In this document: positions 1-13,051 of the stretch, in pieces | Numbering within the stretch: the stretch's first letter is position 1 | Layout: each line of letters starts with the position of its first letter | NCBI GenBank assembly: GCA_029465975.1 | Contig: CM055760.1 | Coordinates: forward strand, 6,925,610-6,989,609 | DNA length: 64,000 bases | Direction of reading: 5' to 3' | Source of the DNA: Dallia pectoralis | Lineage: Eukaryota; Chordata; Actinopteri; Esociformes; Umbridae | Position numbers and translations under genes: made by a program | Notes under the pieces: model-generated | The model's database searches: none | What the model was told of the DNA's origin: nothing | What the model saw: the letters and a program-made list of their open reading frames with translations, nothing else

Positions 1-368
1 TCACATGGACGTTTCTCTGTATCAACCTGATTGTATTTTAGCATTTATACTCAAGCACTCTGAGTGAGGCCCCGTAGCACTCTGGACCAGGACACAGGAG
101 ACGGGCGACGAGCATTATGTTAGCGTGTGTGTGTTTGTTTGTGGGTATACATGTGTGTGTGTGTGTGTGTGGTTTGGGCTCTGTAGAGCAGGTGTAGGCG
201 ACAGCAGTATCGGGGGAAAACACCACCAGAGATGTGGTTCCTTTAAAAACACTCCGCTTCAGAGGCCAGGACACCAGAGGGCCCCTGGGGACCTGGGTGA
301 CATTTCTCTGAGTGTCAAGTGCAAAGAGCAAGTCTGACAAAGGATAGCAGGAGGTAAGCAGGCAATGT

Positions 369-527
369 GTGTTTGTATTTGTGTGTGTGTGTGCATGCGT
401 GTGTGTGTGTGTGTGCATGCGTGTGTGTGTGTGTGCATGCGTGTGTGTGCATGCGTGTGTGTGCATGCGTGTGTGTGCATGCGTGTGTGTGTGCATGCGT
501 GCGTGCGTGTGTGTGTGTGTGTGTGTG
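369..527. repeat. GT-rich microsatellite with GCATGC interruptions
   Basis: Alternating TG tract regularly broken by TGCATGCG units, beginning in the rasgrf2 intron a few bases beyond the donor at 531. The poly-Thr/His and Val/Cys reading frames through it are artefacts. From 1 to 368 I find no further rasgrf2 exon, and nothing else recognisable. Confidence 0.9.
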
Positions 528-531
528 GTAC

Positions 532-3500
532 CTGTGAGTGCTTGGAGACCCAGTGGCGCAGCACATTCAGGACTCTGTTGGTAGCAGCTCTACGTATTAT
601 AAACTCCTTGTCACAGGTCCTCTCGCTATTATTGAACCCTAACAGAGTGAGAAAACAAGGAAGAGACAGGGGAACAATAGAAAACAGGGAGACCGAAAGA
701 GAGAGGTGAGAGAGAAAATAAAGGAAAAGAGAGAGAACGTGTGAGATAGAGGAGGAGAGAAGGATCGGGTTGTAGAAAGATAAATACGCTCCATATATAG
801 TGTTTTGTCCGTGTGTGTATATACGGGTGAATGGTAAATGCTATCAGCAAGACGACTTCTATTGTTGTGCAAATCTCGTTACCCTGGGAACTGCCGTGGC
901 CGGCGGCTGCAGTGGCGATAGCGAAGGCTGAGGCCGTTGACATGGTACCGCGGTTGTTCTCTCCCGTGGAACCACCTGTTTGCCTGTATCTCACGTGTCG
1001 GGGCGTGGTGGGGGAACGGCAGGGGGACTCTGTTAGCGGGGCTCGATCCTCGCTGACTGGACTGTTCGACTCGGGAAGGAACTTCTCCATCGAAACCGTC
1101 TCCAGCACGGCTGCCGGTGGAAGGAGTACAAAAGCGCTCAGCAAGGGTGTGACGTGTAGAGGGTCTGTGTGTGTATTTGTGCATGTAGAGCGTGTGTTTG
1201 TGCATGTGTGTGTGTTTGTGCATGTAGAGCGTGTGTTAGTGCATGTGTAGGGTCTGTGTTTGCACATGTGTGTGTGTTTGTGCACGCTCAGTGTGTGTGT
1301 GTGTGTGTGAACGTCGGCTTACCCCTGCGAATGCTGCGTCTGAGTTTCCCACAGAAGGCGTCGATGCGCGTCACGTCCGCTCCGTCCTCCGGCGTCTGGG
1401 CGGGTTCCGGGGAGCCGGGACAACTACTCAGGTCCAGGGGGGCTTTAGCGCTGATGGTGACGGTGGTGGGGGAGGTGCTGGGGGAGGTAGTGAGCCCAGG
1501 GACTACCGGCAGACTAGGAGCCAGCGTGCAGGTGGGAGGGGGGGACGAGATGGAGGGAGGGTTGGTGGAGGTGGGTGAGCTGGCGGCCGACGAGGACGGG
1601 GTGGAGAGGTCTAAGACGCCGGCCCTGGAGGAGACGGGGGAGGAGAGGGAGAGTTTGCGGGAGTGGATGGGGGAGCAGGTGCGGGAGGGGATGGTGAGCG
1701 GGGGAGGGGAGGAGAACTTGCGACAGAGACGGGGAGATTTGTTGTTGAGGTGCTCGCTGCCCCATGTCCCCTGATTAGTGGCAAAGAATAACTCCAGAGA
1801 CCTAGGAGAACCACAGGAGAGATGGCAAGGACAAGAGGAGAACCACAGGAGAGATGGCAGGGACAAGAGTAGAGGAGAACCACATGAGAGATGGCGAGAA
1901 GAGAGAGAAGGGAGGAGAGAAAAGAAAGCAGTTGGTTATGTCCACAGACACAGATGTCATTACTCAAGACAACAGTTAAGTGACATCTAGCAAATAAGCT
2001 GATGTAATGACATCGTATGTCACAAATAGGTCTGTGAGGAGATAAACAGATCAACAGACACATATCGTTTTTATTTCTATTGTTGTATTCAAAATGTGTC
2101 AGTGACAGTTTGGCTCTGTGAATTCATCTGGGTGCTTTTATTTCTCTGTTTCGTATTGTTTTGTATTGTCTGGAGAATTGCGGCGTGATCTGTTTCTCTG
2201 CATCCAAACGAAGCGATCGGTAAACTCTTTCCTGTGAGCCTGTGAATTGTTTGCTTTGAAAGGCCTCAGGACTGAAATGAAGTGATGAAAAACAAGCAGT
2301 GGAAGGGATAAGTGAAGGTTACTCTTTCTGGTCCAGCGCCAGCCGGGTGATCTTCAGGCTGTAGTCGGGACAAATAGAAGTGATGGACAGACGATCGGAA
2401 GAGTGGTACTGAACCCTGAGAGGAAGACAGAGCCGATGTGGGACGGGGGGGGTGAGGAAGACATGGGGGTGTGCGGTAGAGAGGGGCGGTCAAGGTGAAA
2501 TGAGCGGGAAAGACACAGAGAGGGACGATCAACATGCTAGTTTATGATGTGACGATAGAGTGACAGGTAGAATGTGACAGCAGAATGGATGGTGTGCTGA
2601 CAACGTATATGAGTAGCACACACACCGAGTGTCAGTTAATTAAGTACAAAACCTGTTTCTAATATTTTATTTCCGATATCTTCATTTTTCTACCTAATAG
2701 GTATCGAGGTGAAGGGTTTCTTATAGATGTCGGCCAGTTTCTCCATGACGACAGTAGCTGTGGTGAAGATTCTGTACGTGTGGAGGAAAGTGTTGAGGAA
2801 GTCTATAGACAGGAAGCGCAGGTCGGTCAGACGCTCCAGCAGGCGCTTCACGCTGGCGTAACGGATCTGCGGGACCTTGCATGAGTTGAGTGTCTTGCTG
2901 AAGCAGATGTCCACGTCATCTTTGTGTAGCCGTGCGTCCGACCTGATGGGACAAGTATAAATGAGCTCATCAGCTATTGGCTGATTTCCCAGAGTGGGCA
3001 AAGGTGATTGGAGAATAAAAGTATTCACTCCCACTGGACGTTCCCTCATATTATTGTGTCACAATATGAAACCAAAATCAATGTAATTGGTTTTTACAAA
3101 CGAAATTGTTTTTTGCCAATGTCAACAAAAAAAGGGTTGTAATGTCAAACTGAGAAATAAAATCAACATTTTATTCTAAACTAATTATAAATACAAAACA
3201 ATTTTGTTACAAGAATATAAGAAATGTATTTCCAGGGGGCAACCACTTTGTAGGCCACTGTTAACACTGACTGATGTGAAAACGCGACCCACTCTTGATT
3301 TGCTCTCTTACTTAATCATGTGCGGCACAGTGACTTTGGAGTTCTCCTCAAACACACTGGTCATCAGGCCATTGCAGCGGATATTATCGATACACTATAG
3401 ACAGAGAGACAGAACGAGGTTCACAATATCAGAAAGCAGCGGATATTATCCATACACTATAGACAGAGAGACAGAACGAGGTTCACAATATCAGAAAGCA

Positions 3501-6500
3501 GCGGATATTATCCATACACTATAGACAGAGAGACAGAACGAGGTTCACAATATCAGAAAGCAGTGGATATTATCGATACACTATAGAAAGAGAGAGGTTC
3601 ACAATAAAAGAAAGTCACATTGCAATCCATTTGACTGAACCTCTTTGTCACTTAGCGGGTTAATGCTGGTACGGGGCGGGTAAGGCTCGGCCATCTCCTC
3701 TGATTACCTGACTGATGTCACTGGTCCAGGCAGCTTTCTCCTGACGGGAGGGAGCCAATAGGACAACAGAGAAGGCGGGGCCATCAGGGGGTTCCACCAC
3801 AATCTTAAACTCTAGGTGGTTGAAGCCCTGACCGCCAGCGTTGTCTACAGGTAGGAGAGATCGGGGAGGAGGGGTAAGAGAGAGGTGTGAGAGAAGGGTG
3901 AGAGAGAGAGGGGTGAGAGAGAGAGTGGTAAGAGAGAGGAGTGAGAGGGGTGAGAGAGAGAGTGGTAAGAGAGAGGGGTGAGAGAGGGGTTAGAGAGGGG
4001 TTAGAGTTACACCACTAGTTTATCAAATGACTGATTCAACTGACTAATCATGACTGAAACTTACAGTCCTCGTCATTGGCATCCAGCTCCTCTACAAGGG
4101 TACATTCTATCAGGGACAACACCCCACCCTGCTGTTAGGGTCAAAGGGCAGAGGTTAAAGACCATAACTCATGAATAGAGGGTGGGTCAGTGCAAACGGT
4201 GTGCATACATGTACTGTGAGCAGATACACGTATGTGTGTCCGTGTGTTCGCATGTGTCCGTGCCTCTCACCTTGAGCAGGTGCAGTTTGCCCCCGGACGT
4301 GCGTGTGCAGACAAGAAAATGTTTGGTGAACAGGAAGCACTGCCGTTCTCCTTCCTTTCTCAGGGACAGAGAGCCCAGGCGTACCTTACTGAGCATGCCC
4401 CGTTCACTGCTGGACGGGAGCTGGATCAGAGAGCCTGACCGAGGGGTGGAGGGTGTGAGGTTGTTGGGAGAGGAAGAGAAAAGGTATAGTTACATACTGA
4501 ACAGTTTACTGGCTCATCCACCTGCCTTTTTTGGGACCAAAATTCACCAAAATGTCCTGACGTGAAATTATATGATCTGAAAAGTCCTAATGACCTGAGA
4601 ACAGCTGTGTTTTGGTGTGTGTGTGTGCTCACCCTGTCTGACGAACGTTTGGCTGGTGTCCAATAATATGTCACACCCTTCTACGATCATTCTCTCGATG
4701 GCCAGATTTTTACGGATGTTCTCGGTGTCGCTCACCTCATCATGCATCATCCTGACAACACATTATCTGCACATCATCAACACAGCCACATAGCCGTGGC
4801 CACATTATCCCCACTACCTCTGTTAGCGGCATCTACATTATCCTCACTACCCCTGTTAGCCACATCTACATTATCCTCACTACCTCTGTTAGCCGCATCT
4901 ACATTATCCTCACTACCTCTGTTAGCCGCATCTACATTATCCTCACTACCTCTGTTAGCCGCATCTACATTATCCTCACTGCCTCTGTTAGCCGCATCTA
5001 CATTATCCTCACTACCTCTGTTAGCCCCCTCTACATTATCCTCACTACCTCTGTTAGCCGCATCTACATTATCCTCACTACCTCTGTTAGCCGCATCTAC
5101 ATTATCCTCACTACCTCTGTTAGCCGCATCTACATTATCCTCACTACCTCTGTTAGCTGAATCTACATTATCCTCACTACCTCTGTTAGCCACATCTACA
5201 TTATCCTCACTACCTCTGTTAGCCGCTTCTTCATTATCCTCACTACCTCTGTTAGCGGCATCTACATTATCCTCACTACCTCTGTTAGCCGCATCTACAT
5301 TATCCTCACTACCTCTGTTAGCCCCCGCTACATTATCCTCAACACCTCTGTTAGCCGCATCTACATTATCCTCACTACCTCTGTTAGCCGCATCTACATT
5401 ATCCTCACTACCTCTGTTAGCTGAATCTACATTATCCTCACTACCTCTGTTAGCCGCATCTACATTATCCTCACTACCTCTGTTAGCCGCATCTACATTA
5501 TCCTCACTACCTCTGTTAGCCGCATCTACATTATCCTCACTACCTCTGTTAGCCGCATCTACATTATCCTCACTACCTCTGTTAGCCACATCTACATTAT
5601 CCTCACTACCTCTGTTAGCCGCATCTACATTATCCTCACTACCTCTGTTAGCCGCATCTACATTATCCTCACTACCTCTGTTAGCCGCATCTACATTATC
5701 CTCACTACCTCTGTTAGCCACATCTACATTATCCTCACTACCTCTGTTAGCCGCATCTACATTATCCTCACTACCTCTGTTAGCCGCTTCTTCATTATCC
5801 TCACTACCTCTGTTAGCGGCATCTAAATTATCCTCACTACCTCTGTTAGCCGCATCTACATTATCCTCACTACCTCTGTTAGCCCCCTCTACATTATCCT
5901 CACTACCTCTGTTAGCCGCATCTACATTATCCTCACTACCTCTGTTAGCCGCATCTACATTATCCTCACTACCTCTGTTAGCTGAATCTACATTATCCTC
6001 ACTACCTCTGTTAGCCGCATCTACATTATCCTCACTACCTCTGTTAGCCGCATCTACATTATCCTCACTACCTCTGTTAGCCGCATCTACATTATCCTCA
6101 CTACCTCTGTTAGCCACATCTACATTATCCTCACTACCTCTGTTAGCCACATCTACATTATCCTCACTACCTCTGTTAGCCGCATCTACATTATCCTCAC
6201 TACCTCTGTTAGCCGCATCTACATTATCCTCACTACCTCTGTTAGCCGCATCTACATTATCCTCACTACCTCTGTTAGCCGCATCTACATTATCCTCACT
6301 ACCTCTGTTAGCCGCATCTACATTATCCTCACTACCTCTGTTAGCCGCATCTACATTATCCTCACTACCTCTGTTAGCCGCATCTACATTATCCTCACTA
6401 CCTCTGTTAGCCACATCTACATTATCCTCACTACCTCTGTTAGCCGCATCTACATTATCCTCACTACCTCTGTTATCCGCATCTACATTATCCTCACTAC

Positions 6501-8569
6501 CTCTGTTAGCCGCATCTACATTATCCTCACTACCTCTGTTAGCCGCATCTACATTATCCTCACTACCTCTGTTAGCCGCATCTACATTATCCTCACTACC
6601 TCTGTTAGCCGCATCTACATTATCCTCACTACCTCTGTTAGCCCCCTCTACATTATCCTCACTACCTCTGTTAGCCGCATCTACATTATCCTCACTACCT
6701 CTGTTAGCCGCATCTACATTATCCTCACTACCTCTGTTAGCCGCATCTACATTATCCTCACTACCTCTGTTAGCCGCATCTACATTATCCTCACTACCTC
6801 TGTTAGCCGCATCTACATTATCCTCACTACCTCTGTTAGCCGCTTCTTCATTATCCTCACTACCTCTGTTAGCGGCATCTACATTATCCTCACTACCTCT
6901 GTTAGCCGCATCTACATTATCCTCACTACCTCTGTTAGCCCCATCTACATTATCCTCACTACCTCTGTTAGCCGCATCTACATTATCCTCACTACCTCTG
7001 TTAGCCGCATCTACATTATCCTCACTACCTCTGTTAGCTGAATCTACATTATCCAAACTACCTCTGTTAGCCGAATCTACATTATCCTCACTACCTCTGT
7101 TAGCCGCATCTACATTATCCTCACTACCTCTGTTAGCCGCATCTACATTATCCTCACTACCTCTGTTAGCCGCATCTACATTATCCTCACTACCTCTGTT
7201 AGCAACATCTACATTATCCTCACTACCTCTGATAGCCGCATCTACATTATCCTCACTACCTCTGTTAGCCGCATCTACATTATCCTCACTACCTCTGTTA
7301 GCCGCATCTACATTATCCTCACTACCTCTGTTAGCCGCATCTACATTATCCTCACTACCTCTGTTAGCCGCATCTACATTATCCTCACCCCCACTGTTAG
7401 CCACATCTACATTATCCTCACTACCTCTGTTAGCCGCATCTACATTATCCTCACTACCACTGTTAGCCGCATCTACATTATCCTCACCCCCACTGTTACA
7501 CACTCACTTGGACAGCTCCTCTAGTTTAGACTTGGCGAACTCCAGGCTCTTGCGCTCCACATGCTCATGAGGTGTGTGTGCCAGCAGCTCATGCAGGGTG
7601 ATGATGTAACGAGGAATCTGAAACACAACGGAAAGGCAACTGTCAGTCTGGCGCCACATACCCGCCGATGAGGAGCGAACGGGGCCTGAACACTTGGCCT
7701 GTGACCCACCTGGAACATGGGGTACGTGAGGAAGGTCTCCAGCATGCGTCCCTCACAAGCAGCGTTAGCCTCATACTGCTTCAGCAGCTTGTCGAAGTCC
7801 CGATTTTGTTTGCAATTGGCCAGGACCTGCAGGCTGTACTGGTGGTTCCTCACAAACTCCTGGTAGATGTTCAGCATGGGCAGCAGTATGTCGAACAGGT
7901 CGGCTACAGAGAGAGACGGCCGGAAAGTACATGACGTCACTGGACATTTCACATACTAGCGTATGAGAGCCATAAGGGTATAGATTTGACGCCACAGGTC
8001 GATCGCCGGTCACTCACCCAGCACCAAAGTTGGCCAGTTGGCTATCCGGGCCTTGAGGCCCTGGTGAAAGATCTCATGCAGGAACATTATGGTCTCACTG
8101 GTGACACGAAGGACAACACATCGATATTGCTCACACCCATCCCATCGTTTCAGATCACAAGTGCATTGTGGGTAAGGAGTGTGGGGGGGGGGGCGTTACC
8201 TGTTCAGAAAGATGCTGCTGACATCATCGTGGCTGATGGGAGGTTTCTTGGAGCTGGCGGCCATCCTCAAGGGTCTGAGGAAGAAGTTGACCAGCACGGC
8301 GAGCTGACAGACGTACTCCGTCTCAGCCTCCACCATGTTGAAGACGATGTGGTTCCTCTTCCTCATGCTCTCAGCGTGGGGGGAGCAGATGTAGTCCTGA
8401 ACGATGATCTTCCACTTCCGACGACACAGCCAGCCTCGCATGAAACTCTGGACCTTCTTGATCTTCTTGATATCCGGGTCCTCCTCCTCCTGATGGACTC
8501 GGTAAGGAAGCATCTTCTCCTTATCCTTGTTCAACAATAGGATCTGAGGAAACACACCCCCAATCAGGT

Positions 8570-8614
<45 letters not shown>

Positions 8615-8661
8615 TGTGTGTGTGTGTGTGTGTGTCTGTCTGTCTGTGTGTGTGTGTGTGT

Positions 8662-8720
<59 letters not shown>

Positions 8721-8933
8721 AAGCTCCACCGAAAGTTCATTTAATTAAATTAAATAGGATAATGAAAAAAAAAATTACGATTAAAGGTTATAGTTAAATT
8801 AATGAATATTTAAATGGTAAGATTAAAGAAGGATGCTTTTTTTCAAGGACAATGAACCTCGTTGTCTCCATTTTAGCCAGGCTAAGCACACGTGTGTGAA
8901 AGTGTATCTGTGTCTGTGTGTCTGTCTGTGTCT

Positions 8934-8970
<37 letters not shown>

Positions 8971-11900
8971 TCTCTCTCTCGCTGTGAGTGTGTGTGTACC
9001 TCTGCTTTAAGCCTTTCTATCTCTGTGCCCTGGTCCTCTAGCTGGGTGCGGAGCTGGTTGGCAGACACCTTCTCCGTCTCCATGATCTGGACCAGGTGGA
9101 TATACTTCTGCATCAGGACCTCACGCTCAATAATGATGTCAGAGTAACTGCAGGTAGAAGAGTGAGTGTGGAGCCAACCAGGCTGAAATTATACACACAT
9201 GTTCATTATACACTGCACAGTGTTCATTATACACTGCACAGTGTTCATTATACACTGCACAGTGTTCATTATACACTGCACAGTGTTCATTATACACTGC
9301 ACAGTGTTCATTATACACTGCACAGTGTTCATTATACACTGCACAGTGTTCATTATACACTGCACAGTGTTCATTATACACTGCACAGTGTTCATTATAC
9401 ACTGCAATAACTTAGCAGGAAACATGGACTCAAAGAAAACATCACAGCTGTTATGTATTTATTTGCTACTTTAGTTACAGTAGGGTATGAAGACGTTGTT
9501 TAATGTCAATCTCTTTGGAAGGGATAAAAGGAGGATGGAGAACAGGTGATGGATAGCGGGAGGTAATGAATTTAGGATTAGAAGAAGTAGAGCCAGACAG
9601 ATAACGTATGGCTAGTGGGGTGCAGAGCAAGAACGAGGAGCAAAGGGACAGAGGGGGAAGAGATAGAGTGGCTCAATGAGAGGGCAGAGATAACGGAGAA
9701 AGAAAAGAAAGAGGACAGAGAAAAAGATGGGGGAGAGAGCGGCAGAGAGAAGAGATATAGTGGCTCAATGAGAGGGCAGAGATAACGGAGAAAGAAAAGA
9801 AAGAGGACAGAGAGAAGGATGGGGGAGAGAGCGGGAGAGAGAGGTTAGAGAGACAGAGAGAGGAGAGGGAGAAGCGAACGAGCGAGACGGAGTGTGGAGG
9901 TCAGGGCTGTGATGTAATCACTTGTGGCGGTATAGCACCAGAGTGTGACCTAAATGTGAACTGCTCCGAGCGAGAGCGTCCGCACACACACACACACACA
10001 GCACATACACACACACACACACAGATGTGTGGATAAGGGGTTGTATGGGTTTACGGCGTGTACACGGCCACTGTATGTGTTAGAGCATGCCACCCTGGTT
10101 GCCTGGGTTAGCTGACACACATCTATGTTATGAATACATTGAGACAGATCAGAACCAAAATCTATCTTTTCCTTAGCCCCTAGTTGCCAGCTTTTAGCCT
10201 GTGTTGAGGTGCCGTTTTGGTGAGATTGTTACAATAAACAGACTCCGCCTTCTTACCTAGCCTGTTGGATAGACTCCACCCACTTATTACAGTCGGACTC
10301 CTCCTCTGTCCGCAGCTCCAGAGGCTTCTGACCGTCATGGCCGAACACCACAAGGAAGTAGTGCTGGTGGAGACAGAAGGTCAATCAGTGAACTGAAAAT
10401 GGATTTGAAATGATAAGGTGGTACTCAATTGTAAGAGGCAGATGTTCGGATGATGGTTTAGGAAGTGATTTGCACTGCGACATGTCTGGGAAACACACAC
10501 ACACACACAAGCACAGCACAAGCACACACTGTCACCTACGCACCAGTTAAGGCAACTTAAAAGTATTGGCATTCTTTGTTAAAATGACCAAAAGTGAATG
10601 AACAACCATAACAAACAAACAATGAGCGGTTTAATGATTTCTAAAACACAAAACATTTTAAAGAGTATCACAATGTTTTTCGGCAAAACTTAGGTTTAAA
10701 AATTATTGGCATCCCTAGTACAATGCATATTTCAAGATGACTCCCCTCCTAGAGTAAATAACATCAGTGACTCTCTGAAAAGGTTGATGGGCACTTCTGC
10801 ATGGATTCCAGATCACCCCACCATGAAGCACATCTGAAGGTCCTAAACAGTCTTAGGTTTGCACGCCGACTGCTCTCTTCCGTTCAGACCACAGTCCTAA
10901 ATATGATTCGGGTCCGGACTGAGAGTATAAAACATGGATCCTATGACTTTCGCGACCCTTTCAGTGTTGATTCTGAGTTATCCGGTCATTGTTTTGTTGA
11001 AAGGACCGAAGATATCCTGGTATTTAGAGGAATTAGTAGTCGATACTGTGTGATGCTTTTCTTATATGCACGTTTGTCAGCAAACAAGTTGATGTTGAGC
11101 AAACGGCTGGTTGTACTCCTGGCAATGGATTTAACATGCAGGCCACCTGATATTTAAACCGCAGATAACGGCTGCCAATACTTCTAGGTTGAAAGTAGAT
11201 GCGCACACATTCCAAGTGTCTCTCGTTCACAGGAATGAGATAAACAAGTTTCCTCTGTATATATAGACACATTCCTCAACATAAACAAGTCATATAATAG
11301 ACAGTGATTTCATCTTTAAAAACCTGTAAGGAAATGTTTTAAGGTTATTTAGTCGTAAACGTGACCTCATATCTGACCAAAAAGCTTCAGAGAGAACCAG
11401 AGAGTGCCGGTTTCCTCCAGAACAAGAAATAAACATTTTATTTAGCTCTGCCCACAGATTCCTTGTGAGGTAAGTAACTGTGCAGGAAGACTGAAAATAA
11501 ATTTTACTATTATTATCAGTCATGAACGGTATATTACTGTTATATAATTGTTACATTCAACAGCATTATTGCATATTTAGTGTTACATTTATAATTGACT
11601 TAAGAATGCATTTGAATAGTATTATGATTGAAATGTACCTGCTGGTCTGCTTATATCAAAACATCACCATGGTAATGTGAATCTGATATCTAAAATGGTG
11701 GCCTCTTGGAAAATATACACCACCAATCAAAAGCTTGGGGCCACTTAGAAATGGCCTTGTTTTGTAATGGAAAGTGCATGTTTTATCCAATAAAATGACA
11801 GAAATAAGAAATATGACTATTGTGTCTTGAAATGGCAGACTTTTAATGGAATATGTAAAAAAAAACGTGTACAACGCTGTGTACTACTCATAGATAAGCG

Positions 11901-13010
11901 CCAACTGGATCCAACCAGAATAGAAAGAGAGGTGGGAGGATACCAGCTGACACAACTGTCAGTACACAACTGAGCAACTAGACAAATACATTATAGTGTC
12001 TAGTTTGAGAAACAAACGCCTCAGAGGTCTTCAACTGGCAACTTCATTAATTTGTACCCACAAAACACCAGTCTCAACGTCAACAGCAAAGAGCCTACTT
12101 CGGGATATGTGCCTTGTTGTAGGCAGAGTGGCAAAGAAATAGCCAATTTCTTTGATCGAAAAAAAAAGACAAAAGAAAAGATTAAGACGGTCGTAAGAAC
12201 ACAGTCACTGGACAGAAGAAGATTGGGAAAAGTCAGTATAGACGTTTTAAGTGTAAAAAGAAAATTTGCGAGATGCAGACCAAATGAAAAGATACTGGAA
12301 AAGTGCTTAAAGTCATCTGTAAAGCACGGTGGAGTCAATGTGAGGGTCTGGGGGTGCTTGGATACATTTGTACTGGGTAGGGGGAATCCTGAAGAAGGAA
12401 GGCTATCACTCCATTTTGCAACACCGTGCCATACCCCCTTGTGGACGCTTGCTGGGAGCCAATTTCCTCCTACAACCCGACATTTAACTATTTGGGGAAG
12501 AAGCAGTCAGCTGGTATTCTCTCTATAATGGAGTGACCAGCACAGTCACGTGATCTCAACCCTATCGAGCAGCTTGACCGTGCCCTTTAGAAAGCATGGC
12601 GGGGGAATCCCTTCAGATTACCGCAACAAATTGACAACGAGAATGCCAAAAGCTGTAATTGTTAAAAATAGAGGATTCTTCGACGAAATTAAAGTTCAAA
12701 GGACACATTTTTTCCAATAGAAAATCGTTATTTCTAATCTTGTTCATAAGTTTTCTATAAGTTTTGCTATTTTCCTATAGAAACAAATTTCATGTATGCT
12801 TTTTAGGGAGAACAAGGACATTTCTAAGAGACACCAAACTTTTGAACGGCAGTGATTATTCACACAGCAAAACTGAATTCCAGACTTTGATTTTATAAAA
12901 TAAAATCCGATGATACATTAAGAAGTGTGTGCAGTGTGAACATGTGTATGTGCGGGTGAGACACTAGCTACTGTTAAGAGACCAGAGAGAGGCTTCATGG
13001 CTTGTTTGTG

Positions 13011-13051
<41 letters not shown>

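Noticed and set aside
230..360. Next rasgrf2 exon after 532-638
   Set aside because: No frame here matches the expected start of the CDC25 domain (DFELNNELK type); the exon must lie left of the window.
3377..3600. Possible CRISPR array (also the other regular repeats in this window)
   Set aside because: Units are head-to-tail without unique spacers, and the genome is eukaryotic; these are minisatellites.
4742..7570. Open frames of 942 codons (plus) and 908 codons (minus)
   Set aside because: They run through a 33-bp minisatellite whose unit has no stop in these frames; on the minus strand the intron donor region brings an immediate in-frame stop after the upstream exon. No domain or homologue.
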